39,961 bases of DNA. It comes from Candidatus Woesearchaeota archaeon (GTDB lineage: Archaea; Nanobdellota; Nanobdellia; Woesearchaeales; UBA10216). Location: contig JACPIH010000021.1 in the NCBI GenBank assembly GCA_016188155.1, positions 1 to 39,961 of the forward strand, given 5' to 3'. The position numbers and the translations under genes were made by a program. Of the stretch, positions 1 to 7,386 are shown one piece after another (the stretch's first letter is position 1; each line of letters begins with the position of its first letter). The notes under the pieces were generated by a model, which saw nothing but the letters and a program-made list of their open reading frames with translations, did not search any database and was not told where the DNA came from.

Positions 1-450
1 GCAAAGCACTTCCTCTGGGAAACCTTTGCTTCCCATTACGTTGAGCTGGTGAAGAACAGGGCCTACAACACTGACGGCAGGTTCAGCGAAGAGGAGCAGA
101 AAGCCGCTGTTGCAACCCTCTACTACTGCCTGGAGAGGCTGCTGCTTGTCCTGGCGCCAGTAGTGCCGATGATAACTTACAGGCTTTACAGCGACCTTTA
201 CGGCAAGGATGTCCACTTCGAGGAATTCCCTGCTGCCGAGGACTATGAGCTGCCGGGCTTCACCGGCGCAGAGCTTGAGGACCTCAACAGGGCAATCTGG
301 AAGCAGCACACGGAAAAAGGGCTCTCACTGAAGACCGAGGTTAAGGAAGCTGTAATTCCTGAGAAGTTCAGGCCTGTTGAGAAGGACTTGAAAGCCGCGC
401 ACAACATCGTTAAGGTTTCTTACGGGAAGGAGCTGAAGCTGGTTTTTTAG
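1..450 (+). CDS. valS: Valyl-tRNA synthetase, C-terminal part (5' end outside window)
   Basis: The frame is open from base 1 and ends at TAG 448-450, giving the last 149 residues of a class I aminoacyl-tRNA synthetase that charges tRNA-Val. The opening residues (FLWETFASHYVELVKNRAYN) match the start of the helical anticodon-binding domain typical of ValRS. They are followed by the helical bundle (residues about 35-75) and a lysine-rich end. The ATG at 49 is internal, because the homologous sequence runs through it from the window edge. The catalytic domain is not in the window. A small minus-strand frame overlaps the last 40 bases tail to tail. LeuRS or IleRS are less likely from the spacing of the visible motifs. 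Confidence 0.9.
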   Translation, partial: AKHFLWETFASHYVELVKNRAYNTDGRFSEEEQKAAVATLYYCLERLLLVLAPVVPMITYRLYSDLYGKDVHFEEFPAAEDYELPGFTGAELEDLNRAIWKQHTEKGLSLKTEVKEAVIPEKFRPVEKDLKAAHNIVKVSYGKELKLVF

Positions 451-583
451 GAGCGGTGGCTGGCAAATATTTCCATGCTTCTTCGTCTTCTTTGCTAAGC
501 CAATCCTTTGCTAAAGCTTTCTCGCTTGCAATAGCGGTAAATAAAGATTCATCAAAACGTTTTGATTCCTTGGCTCGTTTAAT
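410..583 (-). CDS. Small antitoxin-like reading frame, possibly a remnant
   Basis: About 57 residues can be read from ATT 583 to TAA 410, including the protein-like stretches RFDESLFTAIASEKALAKDW and LSKEDEEAWKYL. The acidic, tryptophan-containing tail resembles the C-terminus of small archaeal antitoxins, but I recall no named family. There is no ATG, GTG or TTG in a convincing place. The frame is the same as that of the upstream ion-channel gene, from whose TGA (590-592) it is separated by only two codons. It could start at ATT, be reached by readthrough, or be an N-terminally truncated remnant. Its end overlaps valS by about 40 bp on the opposite strand. Confidence 0.35.
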   Translation of the reverse strand: MKRAKESKRFDESLFTAIASEKALAKDWLSKEDEEAWKYLPATAPKKPASAPSRKKP

Positions 584-589
584 TGTGCT

Positions 590-1123
590 TCACCTTTTTC
601 TCTTCTTCCCAACGCCAAGCAGCGTTGCCGGCGACCCCAGAAGGAGCACTGTCGAGCCAGACTTGACTTTAGTGTTTAAGGGAACATTGATGTCAAAGCC
701 GGCCCTGTGCTTTATGCCAACAACCACAGCGCCATAATTCTGAAGTATCTGCGCCTTGCTCAGGCCTGAGAGGGAGCTTTTTTTATTAACGCTGACCTCT
801 TTCATGATGAGGTTTTCCTGGCCTGAAGCGCCGAAAAAGCCGGTAAGGGTTTCCTCACTGTCCTCTATTGGAGGGTTAAAGAATCTGGCAACTGCCGCGA
901 CTACAATGCCAACTGAAGCGAGCAGGAGGGCTGCGGTGAAAAGCTTGCCCGGCTGGCTTAGATTTCCGGGAATGCCCGTAGTCGTCATAACAGCGGCTGT
1001 TGAAAGAAGCGCGTCAGCAAACTGCTGCTTTTCAATGAACGTGTATCCTGCTATCCCAAGCGCGAGCACAGCCAAAAGTGCACCCAAAACCTTCCTCAAA
1101 ATAAAACACCCCTTTTTCCCCAA
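590..1123 (-). CDS. Two-TM ion-channel-like protein with RCK_C (TrkA-C) domain
   Basis: A 177-residue protein with TM1 (about residues 10-30), a re-entrant pore-like segment with the filter-like stretch VMTTTGIPGN (about 45-55), TM2 (about 62-82) and a cytoplasmic domain. Residues about 130-170 (GAVVVGIKHRAG, LNTKVKSGSTVLLLGSP) have the pattern of an RCK_C ligand-binding domain. Function is probably ligand-gated cation flux, but the canonical TVGYG selectivity filter is absent, so K+ selectivity cannot be assumed. The longest start is TTG at 1123; a second TTG at 1099 (TTG AGG AAG) just before the hydrophobic segment is also possible. A palindromic repeat (1118-1166) lies at the 5' end, and the frame stays open back through it, so the N-terminus may have been altered. 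Confidence 0.6.
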   Translation of the reverse strand: MGKKGCFILRKVLGALLAVLALGIAGYTFIEKQQFADALLSTAAVMTTTGIPGNLSQPGKLFTAALLLASVGIVVAAVARFFNPPIEDSEETLTGFFGASGQENLIMKEVSVNKKSSLSGLSKAQILQNYGAVVVGIKHRAGFDINVPLNTKVKSGSTVLLLGSPATLLGVGKKRKR

Positions 1124-1166
1124 GTCGCTGCGGCGACTGGGCCCAATCGAGCACTCTCGATTTGGG
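1118..1166 (-). repeat. Double-hairpin palindromic element, copy A
   Basis: Read on the minus strand, this is two back-to-back hairpins. The first has arms CCCAAATCGAG and CTCGATTGGG; the second has arms CCCAGTCGC and GCGACTTGGG. Loops are four bases. The outer ends (CCCAA and TTGGG) also pair, so the element is a palindrome made of two palindromes. Copy B (8350-8400) has the same arms and different loops. Copy A lies at the 5' end of the channel gene and in its reading frame would encode SIGPSR, the same peptide copy B encodes. No other copy was seen in the window. Confidence 0.75.
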
Positions 1167-1220
1167 TTTCCTGCCTCTGCTACGCCATGATGAAAGGGGG
1201 TTTATTAATGTTTTTGTTTG

Positions 1221-2627
1221 TCAGCTGACTTTCTTCCACCTGACGCCTTCAGGCGTGTCATCAAGCTGGATGCCCAATTCCCTCAGCTTCGCCCTTACCT
1301 TATCGGCTTCTGCAAATTTCTTTTCCTTCCTGAGATTCTCGCGCTCCTCAATAAGCTTCGTTAACTCCGTCGGCAGCTCTTCTTCGGCTGCAAAGTTCAT
1401 CACGCCCAGGACAGTATCAACATTTTTCAGAAAATCGATAGCCGCTACTGCTGATTTTTTATCTATAGTGCTGTTGTCGATGTGGTTGTTCATTGACTTA
1501 ACAAAGTCGAAAACCGCAGCCAAAGCTTCGCTTATGTTAAGGTCGTCGTCCATCGCTTTTTTAAATGCTGCTTCTGCAGCTGCAATTTCTTTTTTGATTA
1601 AAACGCTCTTCTCTCCATCCTTAACGTCCTGGAGCTTTCTTACGAGCTCATTAAGGCGGCCAATCGATGCCTTTGCAGCATCAATCCCTTCAAAAGTGAA
1701 GTTCAATTGCTGCCGGTAGTGCGTTGACAGCAGCAGGTATCTTATTGCGACAGCAGGGTGTCCTTTCGCCAAAACATCCCTTAAAGTGTAGAAGTTGCCA
1801 AGTGACTTAGACATCTTCTGGCCGTTGACGAGCAGCCACTCGTTGTGAAGCCAATATTTGACGAATGGCTTGCCTGTCCAGCCCTCTGACTGCGCAATTT
1901 CGTTTTGGTTGTGCGGAAATATGAGGTCAATGCCGCCGCAGTGGATGTCAAACGTCTTGCCTAAATATTTCATTGACATGGCAGAGCATTCGACATGCCA
2001 GCCTGGCCTGCCGCGACCAATGCTTGTTTCCCAAAAGACGTTGCCGTCAGCTTTGTCATAGGCCTTCCACAAGGCAAAATCCTGGCAGTCCTCCTTGCTG
2101 TACTCGTCCTTTTTAACGCGGCCTGAAGCTCCTGCCTTGAGCTTGCTTGTGTCAATGTTTGCCAGCTTTCCGTAATCCTTGAACTTGCCTATGTCATAGT
2201 AGATGGAGCCATCATCGCCCTTGTAGGCAATTCCCTTCCTCATCAGGGCTTTTGTTATAGCAACCATTTCCTTGATGTGGTTTGTGGCCTTGGGATACTT
2301 GTCTGCTGGGAGGATGTTGAGGGTTTTGATGTCCTCAAAGAACGCCTTCTCATACCTTGTTGTGAATTCCTTCAGGCTGATGCCTTCCTTTTGGCTGTCG
2401 CGGATTGTCTTGTCATCGACATCAGTGATGTTCATTATGTGCTTTACCTTGTACCCCTTGTAAAGAAGGTAGCGCTTCAGCAAGTCAACGAAAATGTAAG
2501 CCCTGTAGTTGCCGATGTGCGGGTAGTTGTACAAAGTTGGGCCGCAGCTATACAAGCCGACAGTCTTGCCTTTAAGCGGCTTAAAGGGCTCATTTTTCCT
2601 TGTGAGCGTGTTGTGAAAGGTGAGCAT
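1221..2627 (-). CDS. cysS: Cysteinyl-tRNA synthetase
   Basis: A 468-residue class I synthetase that charges tRNA-Cys using ATP. The N-terminus carries the zinc ligand C28 and the HIGH-type motif PHIGN (36-40). Further zinc-site and active-site segments are GWHVECSAM and HCGGIDLIFPHNQNE, and the KMSKS loop is NGQKMSKSLGN. The helical DALR-like anticodon region ends with a lysine-rich segment and DDTPEGVRWKK. Length is normal for the family. The ATG at 2627 lies 24 nt downstream of a TATA-like box, consistent with a leaderless mRNA. The channel gene lies about 100 bases downstream on the same strand beyond the palindromic element. Confidence 0.96.
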   Translation of the reverse strand: MLTFHNTLTRKNEPFKPLKGKTVGLYSCGPTLYNYPHIGNYRAYIFVDLLKRYLLYKGYKVKHIMNITDVDDKTIRDSQKEGISLKEFTTRYEKAFFEDIKTLNILPADKYPKATNHIKEMVAITKALMRKGIAYKGDDGSIYYDIGKFKDYGKLANIDTSKLKAGASGRVKKDEYSKEDCQDFALWKAYDKADGNVFWETSIGRGRPGWHVECSAMSMKYLGKTFDIHCGGIDLIFPHNQNEIAQSEGWTGKPFVKYWLHNEWLLVNGQKMSKSLGNFYTLRDVLAKGHPAVAIRYLLLSTHYRQQLNFTFEGIDAAKASIGRLNELVRKLQDVKDGEKSVLIKKEIAAAEAAFKKAMDDDLNISEALAAVFDFVKSMNNHIDNSTIDKKSAVAAIDFLKNVDTVLGVMNFAAEEELPTELTKLIEERENLRKEKKFAEADKVRAKLRELGIQLDDTPEGVRWKKVS

Positions 2628-2650
2628 GTGGTAAAGTGCTGGCGGAGGGC

Positions 2651-2658
2651 TTTTAAAG
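2651..2658 (-). promoter_or_regulatory. TATA-like box of cysS
   Basis: CTTTAAAA on the minus strand, 24 nt upstream of the cysS ATG (2627). This spacing puts the predicted transcript start at or beside the start codon. No ribosome-binding site is seen between box and ATG. Confidence 0.5.
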
Positions 2659-2730
2659 TTTTGCTGTCAAAGCTGATAACTTGGGAATAGCAACAAATAA
2701 AAAGCAAACAGGATTCCCTGATATGAGAAC

Positions 2731-3432
2731 ATGGCAAGTCTTATTTATGTTACACAGGGCAATAGTTCTCTTTTTGTTAGGCGTTACCCTTTGTGGTATG
2801 TTGGTCTCTTGCCACCTGGTGAAACAGTACTTACAGCCATAATAAGGCAGCATGGCGAACCAACTCCTGAGCTGGGGAAGCGGACGAAACTTAAATGGCA
2901 CAAACCTCGAAGAGTTAGAAACCTTGAAGTTATTGTTGCAGAGAATTCTCAGTTCGAGATGCATAGGCCTAGACAATCAGGTTCTGATGATTCTGATGCC
3001 CTTTACTTTGGTAAAAATGATAAGCTAGGCATACTGCTACAGTACCTGGGCCGTGATGCTTGGCGCACTAACGATGCAGTAGCTCACACTTCTATCCATC
3101 ATCATGAAATAAGCAGTGAAACATATTATCTGCTGGATGGTGCAGCTTCAGTTTTGTGGCATGATGTTGAAAGAGGGAATAGGAGACTAGTTTCACCAAC
3201 AGAACTAGGAAACCAAGTCGGCGGATATTTAAGAGGGTTTACTGTACGACCTTACGTGCAGCATCCTGTTGTGGCATGCAACAGCAAACATTCAGTCATG
3301 CTTCTAGTTACAGACCCTCCCAACAACACAAGAGACGACCATCACCCAGATGGTCTCTTCCGAAAGTTGTTACCACCAGAAGTTATTGCTTTTTACACAC
3401 AAAGAACGCGTGGTCCTTCTGCAACGGGCTAA
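2731..3432 (+). CDS. Cupin-fold protein of unknown substrate
   Basis: A 233-residue protein. Residues about 125-205 have the two cupin motifs: a histidine-rich first strand (TSIHHHEISSETYYLLDG) and a later RGFTVRPYVQHPVVA with the second-motif histidine. A metal site formed by the HHH cluster, the glutamate and that histidine is likely. The N-terminal 100 residues are unrecognised. No signal peptide is seen, so it is probably cytoplasmic. Cupins cover isomerases, dioxygenases and sugar-nucleotide enzymes, and nothing here points to one. The gene is divergent from cysS, and its last 50 bases overlap the fibrillarin gene tail to tail. A TATA-like AAATAAAAAG lies about 28 nt upstream of the ATG. 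Confidence 0.65.
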   Translation: MASLIYVTQGNSSLFVRRYPLWYVGLLPPGETVLTAIIRQHGEPTPELGKRTKLKWHKPRRVRNLEVIVAENSQFEMHRPRQSGSDDSDALYFGKNDKLGILLQYLGRDAWRTNDAVAHTSIHHHEISSETYYLLDGAASVLWHDVERGNRRLVSPTELGNQVGGYLRGFTVRPYVQHPVVACNSKHSVMLLVTDPPNNTRDDHHPDGLFRKLLPPEVIAFYTQRTRGPSATG

Positions 3433-4036
3433 GGAGGCGGTAGTCAATAACAGCGAATTTCTTTTCCAGCTCCTTTTTGGCTGCAAGAAATATCCCTTGT
3501 GGCTGCTGCAGCACGTCTATGCTCCTTGCCTTTAATGCGAGCAGGCCATAGCCGCCAGGCTTAAGGAAAAGGCTGCAGTTTTTGGTAAAGATTTCAATCT
3601 GGTTCTTCTGTGCAACGTCCTGGTAGACTATGTCGACAGAGCCAACGAGGTTGTAGTACGACTCCGGGTGGTTTGCGTCAGCCAGAATAGGGAAGATGTT
3701 TTTCCGTTTCTCAGAAACGAAGACTAAATCTCTGACTACCCTTGGTGCAAAATCAACTGCGAAAACAACGCCTTCTGGCGCTATGTCTGAAATGAATGAA
3801 GGCGTGTAGCCGTGGGCAGCACCGAGGTAGAGCACTCTTGAATTCTTGCCTATTGGCAGCTGAGGCAGGCCTTTGACAATTGCAGCTGCCAGCTTGCTGC
3901 GCATAGGGCTCCAGCTTCTGTATTCACTGCCGTCAACTGTGAGAAGCTCTTCGTCAAACAGCTGCTGCTTAGGAATGCCGTTTAGCGTGTACAGTCTCCT
4001 GTCCTCTTCAAAAACGCCCTCGAAGATTTGCCTCAT
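3383..4036 (-). CDS. flpA: Fibrillarin-like rRNA/tRNA 2'-O-methyltransferase
   Basis: A 217-residue S-adenosylmethionine-dependent methyltransferase, the catalytic subunit of archaeal box C/D RNPs that place 2'-O-methyl groups on rRNA and tRNA. The SAM-binding motif VLYLGAAHGYTPSFISD (about residues 64-80) is followed by the acidic strand VVFAVDFAPR, then SVDIVYQDVAQKNQ and LLALKARSIDV, as in archaeal fibrillarins. Its ATG overlaps the nop5 stop in the ATGA arrangement (4033-4036), so the two partners are translationally coupled. The 3' end overlaps the cupin gene convergently by about 50 bp. Length is usual for archaeal members, without the eukaryotic GAR domain. Confidence 0.96.
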   Translation of the reverse strand: MRQIFEGVFEEDRRLYTLNGIPKQQLFDEELLTVDGSEYRSWSPMRSKLAAAIVKGLPQLPIGKNSRVLYLGAAHGYTPSFISDIAPEGVVFAVDFAPRVVRDLVFVSEKRKNIFPILADANHPESYYNLVGSVDIVYQDVAQKNQIEIFTKNCSLFLKPGGYGLLALKARSIDVLQQPQGIFLAAKKELEKKFAVIDYRLLSPLQKDHAFFVCKKQ

Positions 4037-5151
4037 TTTTTCCTTCCAGCTACAGCAGTAGCTTGTGATGTTGCCCTTTCCTGCAGCCGCTTCTTCAAGT
4101 CTGAGAGGAGGGAATCACCAACGAATTTGCCCTTGAAGTAGTCAACCCTTGCGGCTATGGATACCTTGTCTGCCAGCAGCTTTGCTATCCTGCCTTGCTG
4201 CTGTTTAGGGGCTGATGTTACCAATGGGTGGCCCTGCAGTATGCCTGCCTTTGGTGGTTTTTGCTTCTTGTCTTTCAGGTGCCTGAACAATTCACGTTCA
4301 GCGCCCAAAAGCTGAATAGTTGAGGAAGGCAGCATAGCCAGCCTTTGGAGGGAGCCTGCCTGAGTGATAAGCTCTGCGCCCGTTGATGAGCCAGCAACAG
4401 CTGCAATGTTAAGGCAGTGCCGCTTCATTACTGATTCAAGGTATTTCACCAGGGAGTCACGGCTGTCGTACAAGCCCTTTACTGTTGCTGCAAACGCGAG
4501 AATCCTGTCAACGTCACCCTTGCTGATGGCGGCGCCCATGCTGTCCTTCTCAAGAATTTTCAGCTTCCTAAGCAATTCTGCCTTGCTGCTGGCAAGGATT
4601 TCGCTGACAAACTCCTCATGATTCTGGGTTGCTGCTGAGAACTCAGGGCAGTAAAGCTCATACCACTCCCTAACACATTTTATCAACAGGCTTATGGCCT
4701 TATTTATTCCCCCAATGGAAGAAGATGCCTGAATTATCAGGTTGTCATCGCTTACAGACCCCGAAACAGCTTTTTTCGTGAAGCTGATTACAATGTCACG
4801 CAGCTTTTTGAGCTCGTCCTCCGCGGCTGAAGATGCAGACGCAAGCTTTTTGGCATCCTGTGAGAATGAGACGCCAGGCATTTTATCCTCCTTGAAGCCG
4901 AGAACGACAACAGCTTTTCCATCTGCAACGGCTTTTTTAACAGCAGATGCTTCTTCCGGAAGCCACTCGTTCCTTGTAAGCGCTGTAATCGCAGTTTCAG
5001 GATTGGCAACCTTTATTTTCTGAAGCAGCTTAATGTTGGCGTCAAACAGGAGAACCGCAGTTGGAACAGAGTAGAGAAATACGGCTTCTTTAGGCGCTTC
5101 AGCCTTTTCTAAGGGCGCTTTCGCATGCTGCACTATACGGGAGTTTTCCAT
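4033..5151 (-). CDS. nop5: Nop5 (Nop56/58) core protein of box C/D RNP
   Basis: A 372-residue scaffold that bridges the L7Ae-bound k-turn and fibrillarin in archaeal C/D guide RNPs. The N-terminal domain (about 1-130) would bind fibrillarin and a central helical region forms the dimerising coiled coil. The Nop domain (about 245-345) contains NIAAVAGSSTGAELITQAGS, LGAERELFRHLK, GILQGHPLV and ARVDYFKGKF, which match the conserved RNA-protein interface. The ATG at 5151 is 24 nt from an AT-rich box shared with the divergent E1-like gene. It is the first gene of the nop5-flpA operon. No guide RNA was identified in the window. Confidence 0.95.
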   Translation of the reverse strand: MENSRIVQHAKAPLEKAEAPKEAVFLYSVPTAVLLFDANIKLLQKIKVANPETAITALTRNEWLPEEASAVKKAVADGKAVVVLGFKEDKMPGVSFSQDAKKLASASSAAEDELKKLRDIVISFTKKAVSGSVSDDNLIIQASSSIGGINKAISLLIKCVREWYELYCPEFSAATQNHEEFVSEILASSKAELLRKLKILEKDSMGAAISKGDVDRILAFAATVKGLYDSRDSLVKYLESVMKRHCLNIAAVAGSSTGAELITQAGSLQRLAMLPSSTIQLLGAERELFRHLKDKKQKPPKAGILQGHPLVTSAPKQQQGRIAKLLADKVSIAARVDYFKGKFVGDSLLSDLKKRLQERATSQATAVAGRKK

Positions 5152-5175
5152 TACCGGAAGGCGAGTTGGCGAAGG

Positions 5176-5183
5176 TTAATAAA
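5176..5183. promoter_or_regulatory. Shared bidirectional TATA-like box, nop5 / E1-like gene
   Basis: TTAATAAA lies midway between the divergent ATGs at 5151 (minus) and 5208 (plus), about 24-25 nt from each. It reads as a TATA element on both strands, and no other AT-rich box exists in this 56-base gap. Two further divergent pairs in the window have the same geometry. Confidence 0.5.
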
Positions 5184-5207
5184 TGTTTGCAACCTCCACG
5201 CCATGAA

Positions 5208-6212
5208 ATGACACGGATTTCACGCTACAACAGGCAAGAACTACTTTCTTTTATTGGAAAGGAAGGGCAGACGCGGCTAAGCAGAAACACAGTAGTCGTT
5301 GTTGGGATGGGCGCCCTGGGCACAGTTGCAACCGAGATTCTCGCACGAAGCGGAGTGGGCAAACTCGTTGTTGTTGACCGCGATGTTGTCGAACTGACTG
5401 ACCTGCAGCGGCAGCTGTTGTATGACGAGGGCGATGTGGGAAAGCCCAAGGCTCTGGTTGCTGCCGAGAAATTGAAAAAAATAAATTCTGAAATAAAAAT
5501 TATGGCTGCTGCTGCGGATATTGACTACAAAAATATTGCAAAGCTCATTGGGACGCCTGAAGTTGTTTTGGACTGCACCGACAACCTTGAAACGCGCTTC
5601 CTAATTAATGAATACTGCCTCAAGAACAAGCTGCTCTGGATTCATGCCGCAGCAATAAGGGAAACTGCGCAACTGATGGTATTTGATTTCAGGAAAGGCA
5701 GCAGCAATCTGCCTTGTTTTGCGTGCGTATTCGGAGCTTCATCAGCTGCTGAAACTTGCGATACTGTTGGGGTTTTTGTGGCTGCGACAACAACAATTGC
5801 GGCAATGCAGGCAACAGAGGCCTTGAAAATATTGCTGGGTAAGGAAAACGAAAAAGTGAAAGGGCTTTTGCGGCTGAACGCTTGGCAAAATAAGATGACA
5901 GAAATCGCTGTTAAGAAAAATAAAAAATGCAGCAGCTGTGGCAACAGCAGCAACTACGAATATTTAAGCGGGAAAAAAGGTTCTAAAATAGTTAGCCTGT
6001 GCGGCCGAAACTCATTCCAGATAAAAGGCAAGCAGATTGATTTGCAGGAGCTTAAGCAGCGGCTGCTGCGGTTAAAAGAAGGAGAAGTTAAAGATTTTGG
6101 GGAATGCGTAAGCTTTGGCAACCTGACTGTTTTCAGGGACGGAAGAGCCCTCGTAAAAGCTAATTCGGTTGAGGAGGCAAAGGCTGCTTATGCGAGGTAT
6201 GTTGGCTCATGA
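5208..6212 (+). CDS. ThiF/MoeB/HesA-family E1-like adenylyltransferase
   Basis: A 334-residue enzyme of the ubiquitin-activating-like family, which adenylates the C-terminal glycine of a ubiquitin-like or sulfur-carrier protein. The ATP site is VVVVGMGALGTVATEILARSG, with the family pattern VDRDVVELTDLQRQ and the DCTDN stretch (VVLDCTDNLETRFLIN). A cysteine pair (KKCSSCG, about residues 255-258) may belong to a zinc site. The last 70 residues (after YEYLSG) look like an appended beta-grasp-like domain. An in-frame TTG exists at 5166, but ATG 5208 (MTRISRYNRQ) is preferred: it aligns with the family start and lies 25 nt from a TATA box. The partner carrier protein is not in the window. Confidence 0.88.
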   Translation: MTRISRYNRQELLSFIGKEGQTRLSRNTVVVVGMGALGTVATEILARSGVGKLVVVDRDVVELTDLQRQLLYDEGDVGKPKALVAAEKLKKINSEIKIMAAAADIDYKNIAKLIGTPEVVLDCTDNLETRFLINEYCLKNKLLWIHAAAIRETAQLMVFDFRKGSSNLPCFACVFGASSAAETCDTVGVFVAATTTIAAMQATEALKILLGKENEKVKGLLRLNAWQNKMTEIAVKKNKKCSSCGNSSNYEYLSGKKGSKIVSLCGRNSFQIKGKQIDLQELKQRLLRLKEGEVKDFGECVSFGNLTVFRDGRALVKANSVEEAKAAYARYVGS

Positions 6213-6234
6213 AAGCTCATGAAAGCTCATGAGC
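6205..6234. repeat. Three GCTCATGA units supplying stop codons for two convergent genes
   Basis: GCTCATGAAA occurs at 6205 and 6215, followed by GCTCATGAGC at 6225. The core TCATGA is its own reverse complement, so each unit contains TGA on both strands. The E1-like gene uses the first unit (TGA 6210-6212) and the convergent membrane-protein gene uses the last one (6227-6229). The unit ends also form an inverted repeat (GCTCATGA / TCATGAGC), which could fold as a weak bidirectional terminator. Confidence 0.6.
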
Positions 6235-6928
6235 TGTGAACATCTTTCTTCCTTTTGCCTTTTTTCTTCTCATGCTCCTTTTCAAGAGGCCTGAACAGTG
6301 AGCTTATTACCCTCTCTGCTTTGCCGACGTAGTAGCGCTCAGCCGGCTTTGGCTCAACTCTACGGACTAAAGCGAAGAAAGCAGCTGCTGTGACGAACAA
6401 GAGCAAGCCAGCAAAGAACGTATACCAGTCAAGCCCTACGCTCGTGTAAATGATTACAATCGCCAAGTAAGCTGTGAGGTTTACTGCCAGGGAAGAGGAT
6501 ATAGTGAACGCGAACCTTTTCGGAAGAAGGTGGAAAAAGTCGTAATAGAGTATCAGCAGCCCGCTCAGCCCAACAGTGGCTGCTATTATCGTTTTCCCCG
6601 GATAAAGTGCGAACACTTCTGAAATACCTGCAAGCCCGCTGCTGCCGTAAAGCTGCCTTAACAGGTCAAGAGAGACAAACACAAGCACAAGATTGTTTCC
6701 CACTGCTGTGCTCCAGCCAAGCTGCTCCTTCCTGTACCTCCCGAAGTAGACCTCCATCATAACCAGCGTTATGAGCAGAGGCAGTGTAATCCAGAGCATG
6801 TCCGGAGTCCTGAAAGGCGCGCTGACTATCTCTGAAAACCTTTCCCGCAGGCTCGGCAGGATGTGCTGCAAGAAGTATGGGGTGCTTATCGGAGCAGTTG
6901 CCAGTGCTGCACCAACTGCGAAAAACAT
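6227..6928 (-). CDS. Multi-pass membrane protein of unknown function
   Basis: A 233-residue protein with about five to six hydrophobic segments (near residues 1-20, 45-65, 75-95, 110-130, 140-160 and 168-190). It ends in a strongly basic cytoplasmic tail (KEHEKKKGKRKKDV). No catalytic motif or transporter signature was recognised. It is the second gene of a minus-strand pair, 35 bases after the putative winged-helix gene, so co-transcription is likely. Its stop codon lies in the GCTCATGA repeat shared with the convergent E1-like gene. Confidence 0.6.
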   Translation of the reverse strand: MFFAVGAALATAPISTPYFLQHILPSLRERFSEIVSAPFRTPDMLWITLPLLITLVMMEVYFGRYRKEQLGWSTAVGNNLVLVFVSLDLLRQLYGSSGLAGISEVFALYPGKTIIAATVGLSGLLILYYDFFHLLPKRFAFTISSSLAVNLTAYLAIVIIYTSVGLDWYTFFAGLLLFVTAAAFFALVRRVEPKPAERYYVGKAERVISSLFRPLEKEHEKKKGKRKKDVHSS

Positions 6929-6963
6929 GCTTTCCTCTTTTTCCCGTTACTCTATCCCTGGTC

Positions 6964-7386
6964 TTAGGACCTGGTTTCCTTAATCCTGAACTCGGAAGCC
7001 GACTTCTTAAGCTCGCGAAGCCACAGAAGCCCAATCTTAATCATCTCCTTGTTGAAGGCGTCAGAAACCTTGTAAGTCTTCTTGTAAAGGTCATAGTCAA
7101 TCATGCCCATGCTCTTCATCGGAGTAAGAATCCTGTCATAAAACTGCCTTTTGTTGTAAGAAAGCTTGACCTTCTTGCCCTCATAGCCCGGCTCGTCTAT
7201 TTCAGTAACAAACTGGCCCTCATGCAGCTTGGTGGCAAAGAAAGACATCTCTGTCTTGTTCATTTCGCCATTCTTGTCTTTCATTGTTTTTATGAGAACC
7301 TTGGCAACTATCTTTTGCTGCGTGGTAGCAAAAACTACCTCAAAAATATCTTCCGGCATGTGGAACTGGTCAAACAGTATTACCAT
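6964..7386 (-). CDS. Hypothetical protein, possible winged-helix fold
   Basis: A 140-residue basic protein that I do not recognise as a named family. The C-terminal half (KVKLSYNKRQFYDRILTPMK, then SMGMIDYDLYKKTYKVSDAF) has the helix-helix-wing rhythm of a winged-helix DNA-binding domain, here only an inference. The N-terminal half mixes beta-like and charged segments. It is the first gene of a two-gene minus-strand unit with the downstream membrane protein. A TATA-like CTTTATATAG at about 7452-7461 gives a leader of roughly 40 nt with GATGAG before the ATG. Confidence 0.55.
   Translation of the reverse strand: MVILFDQFHMPEDIFEVVFATTQQKIVAKVLIKTMKDKNGEMNKTEMSFFATKLHEGQFVTEIDEPGYEGKKVKLSYNKRQFYDRILTPMKSMGMIDYDLYKKTYKVSDAFNKEMIKIGLLWLRELKKSASEFRIKETRS

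Noticed and set aside
456-737. Plus-strand frame downstream of valS
   Set aside because: Low-complexity serine/leucine-rich shadow of the minus-strand channel gene and small antitoxin-like frame.
1188-1225. Possible box C/D guide RNA (ATGATGA followed by CTGA)
   Set aside because: Only about 30 bases separate the boxes and no internal C'/D' pair is seen; part of it lies in the cysS 3' end.
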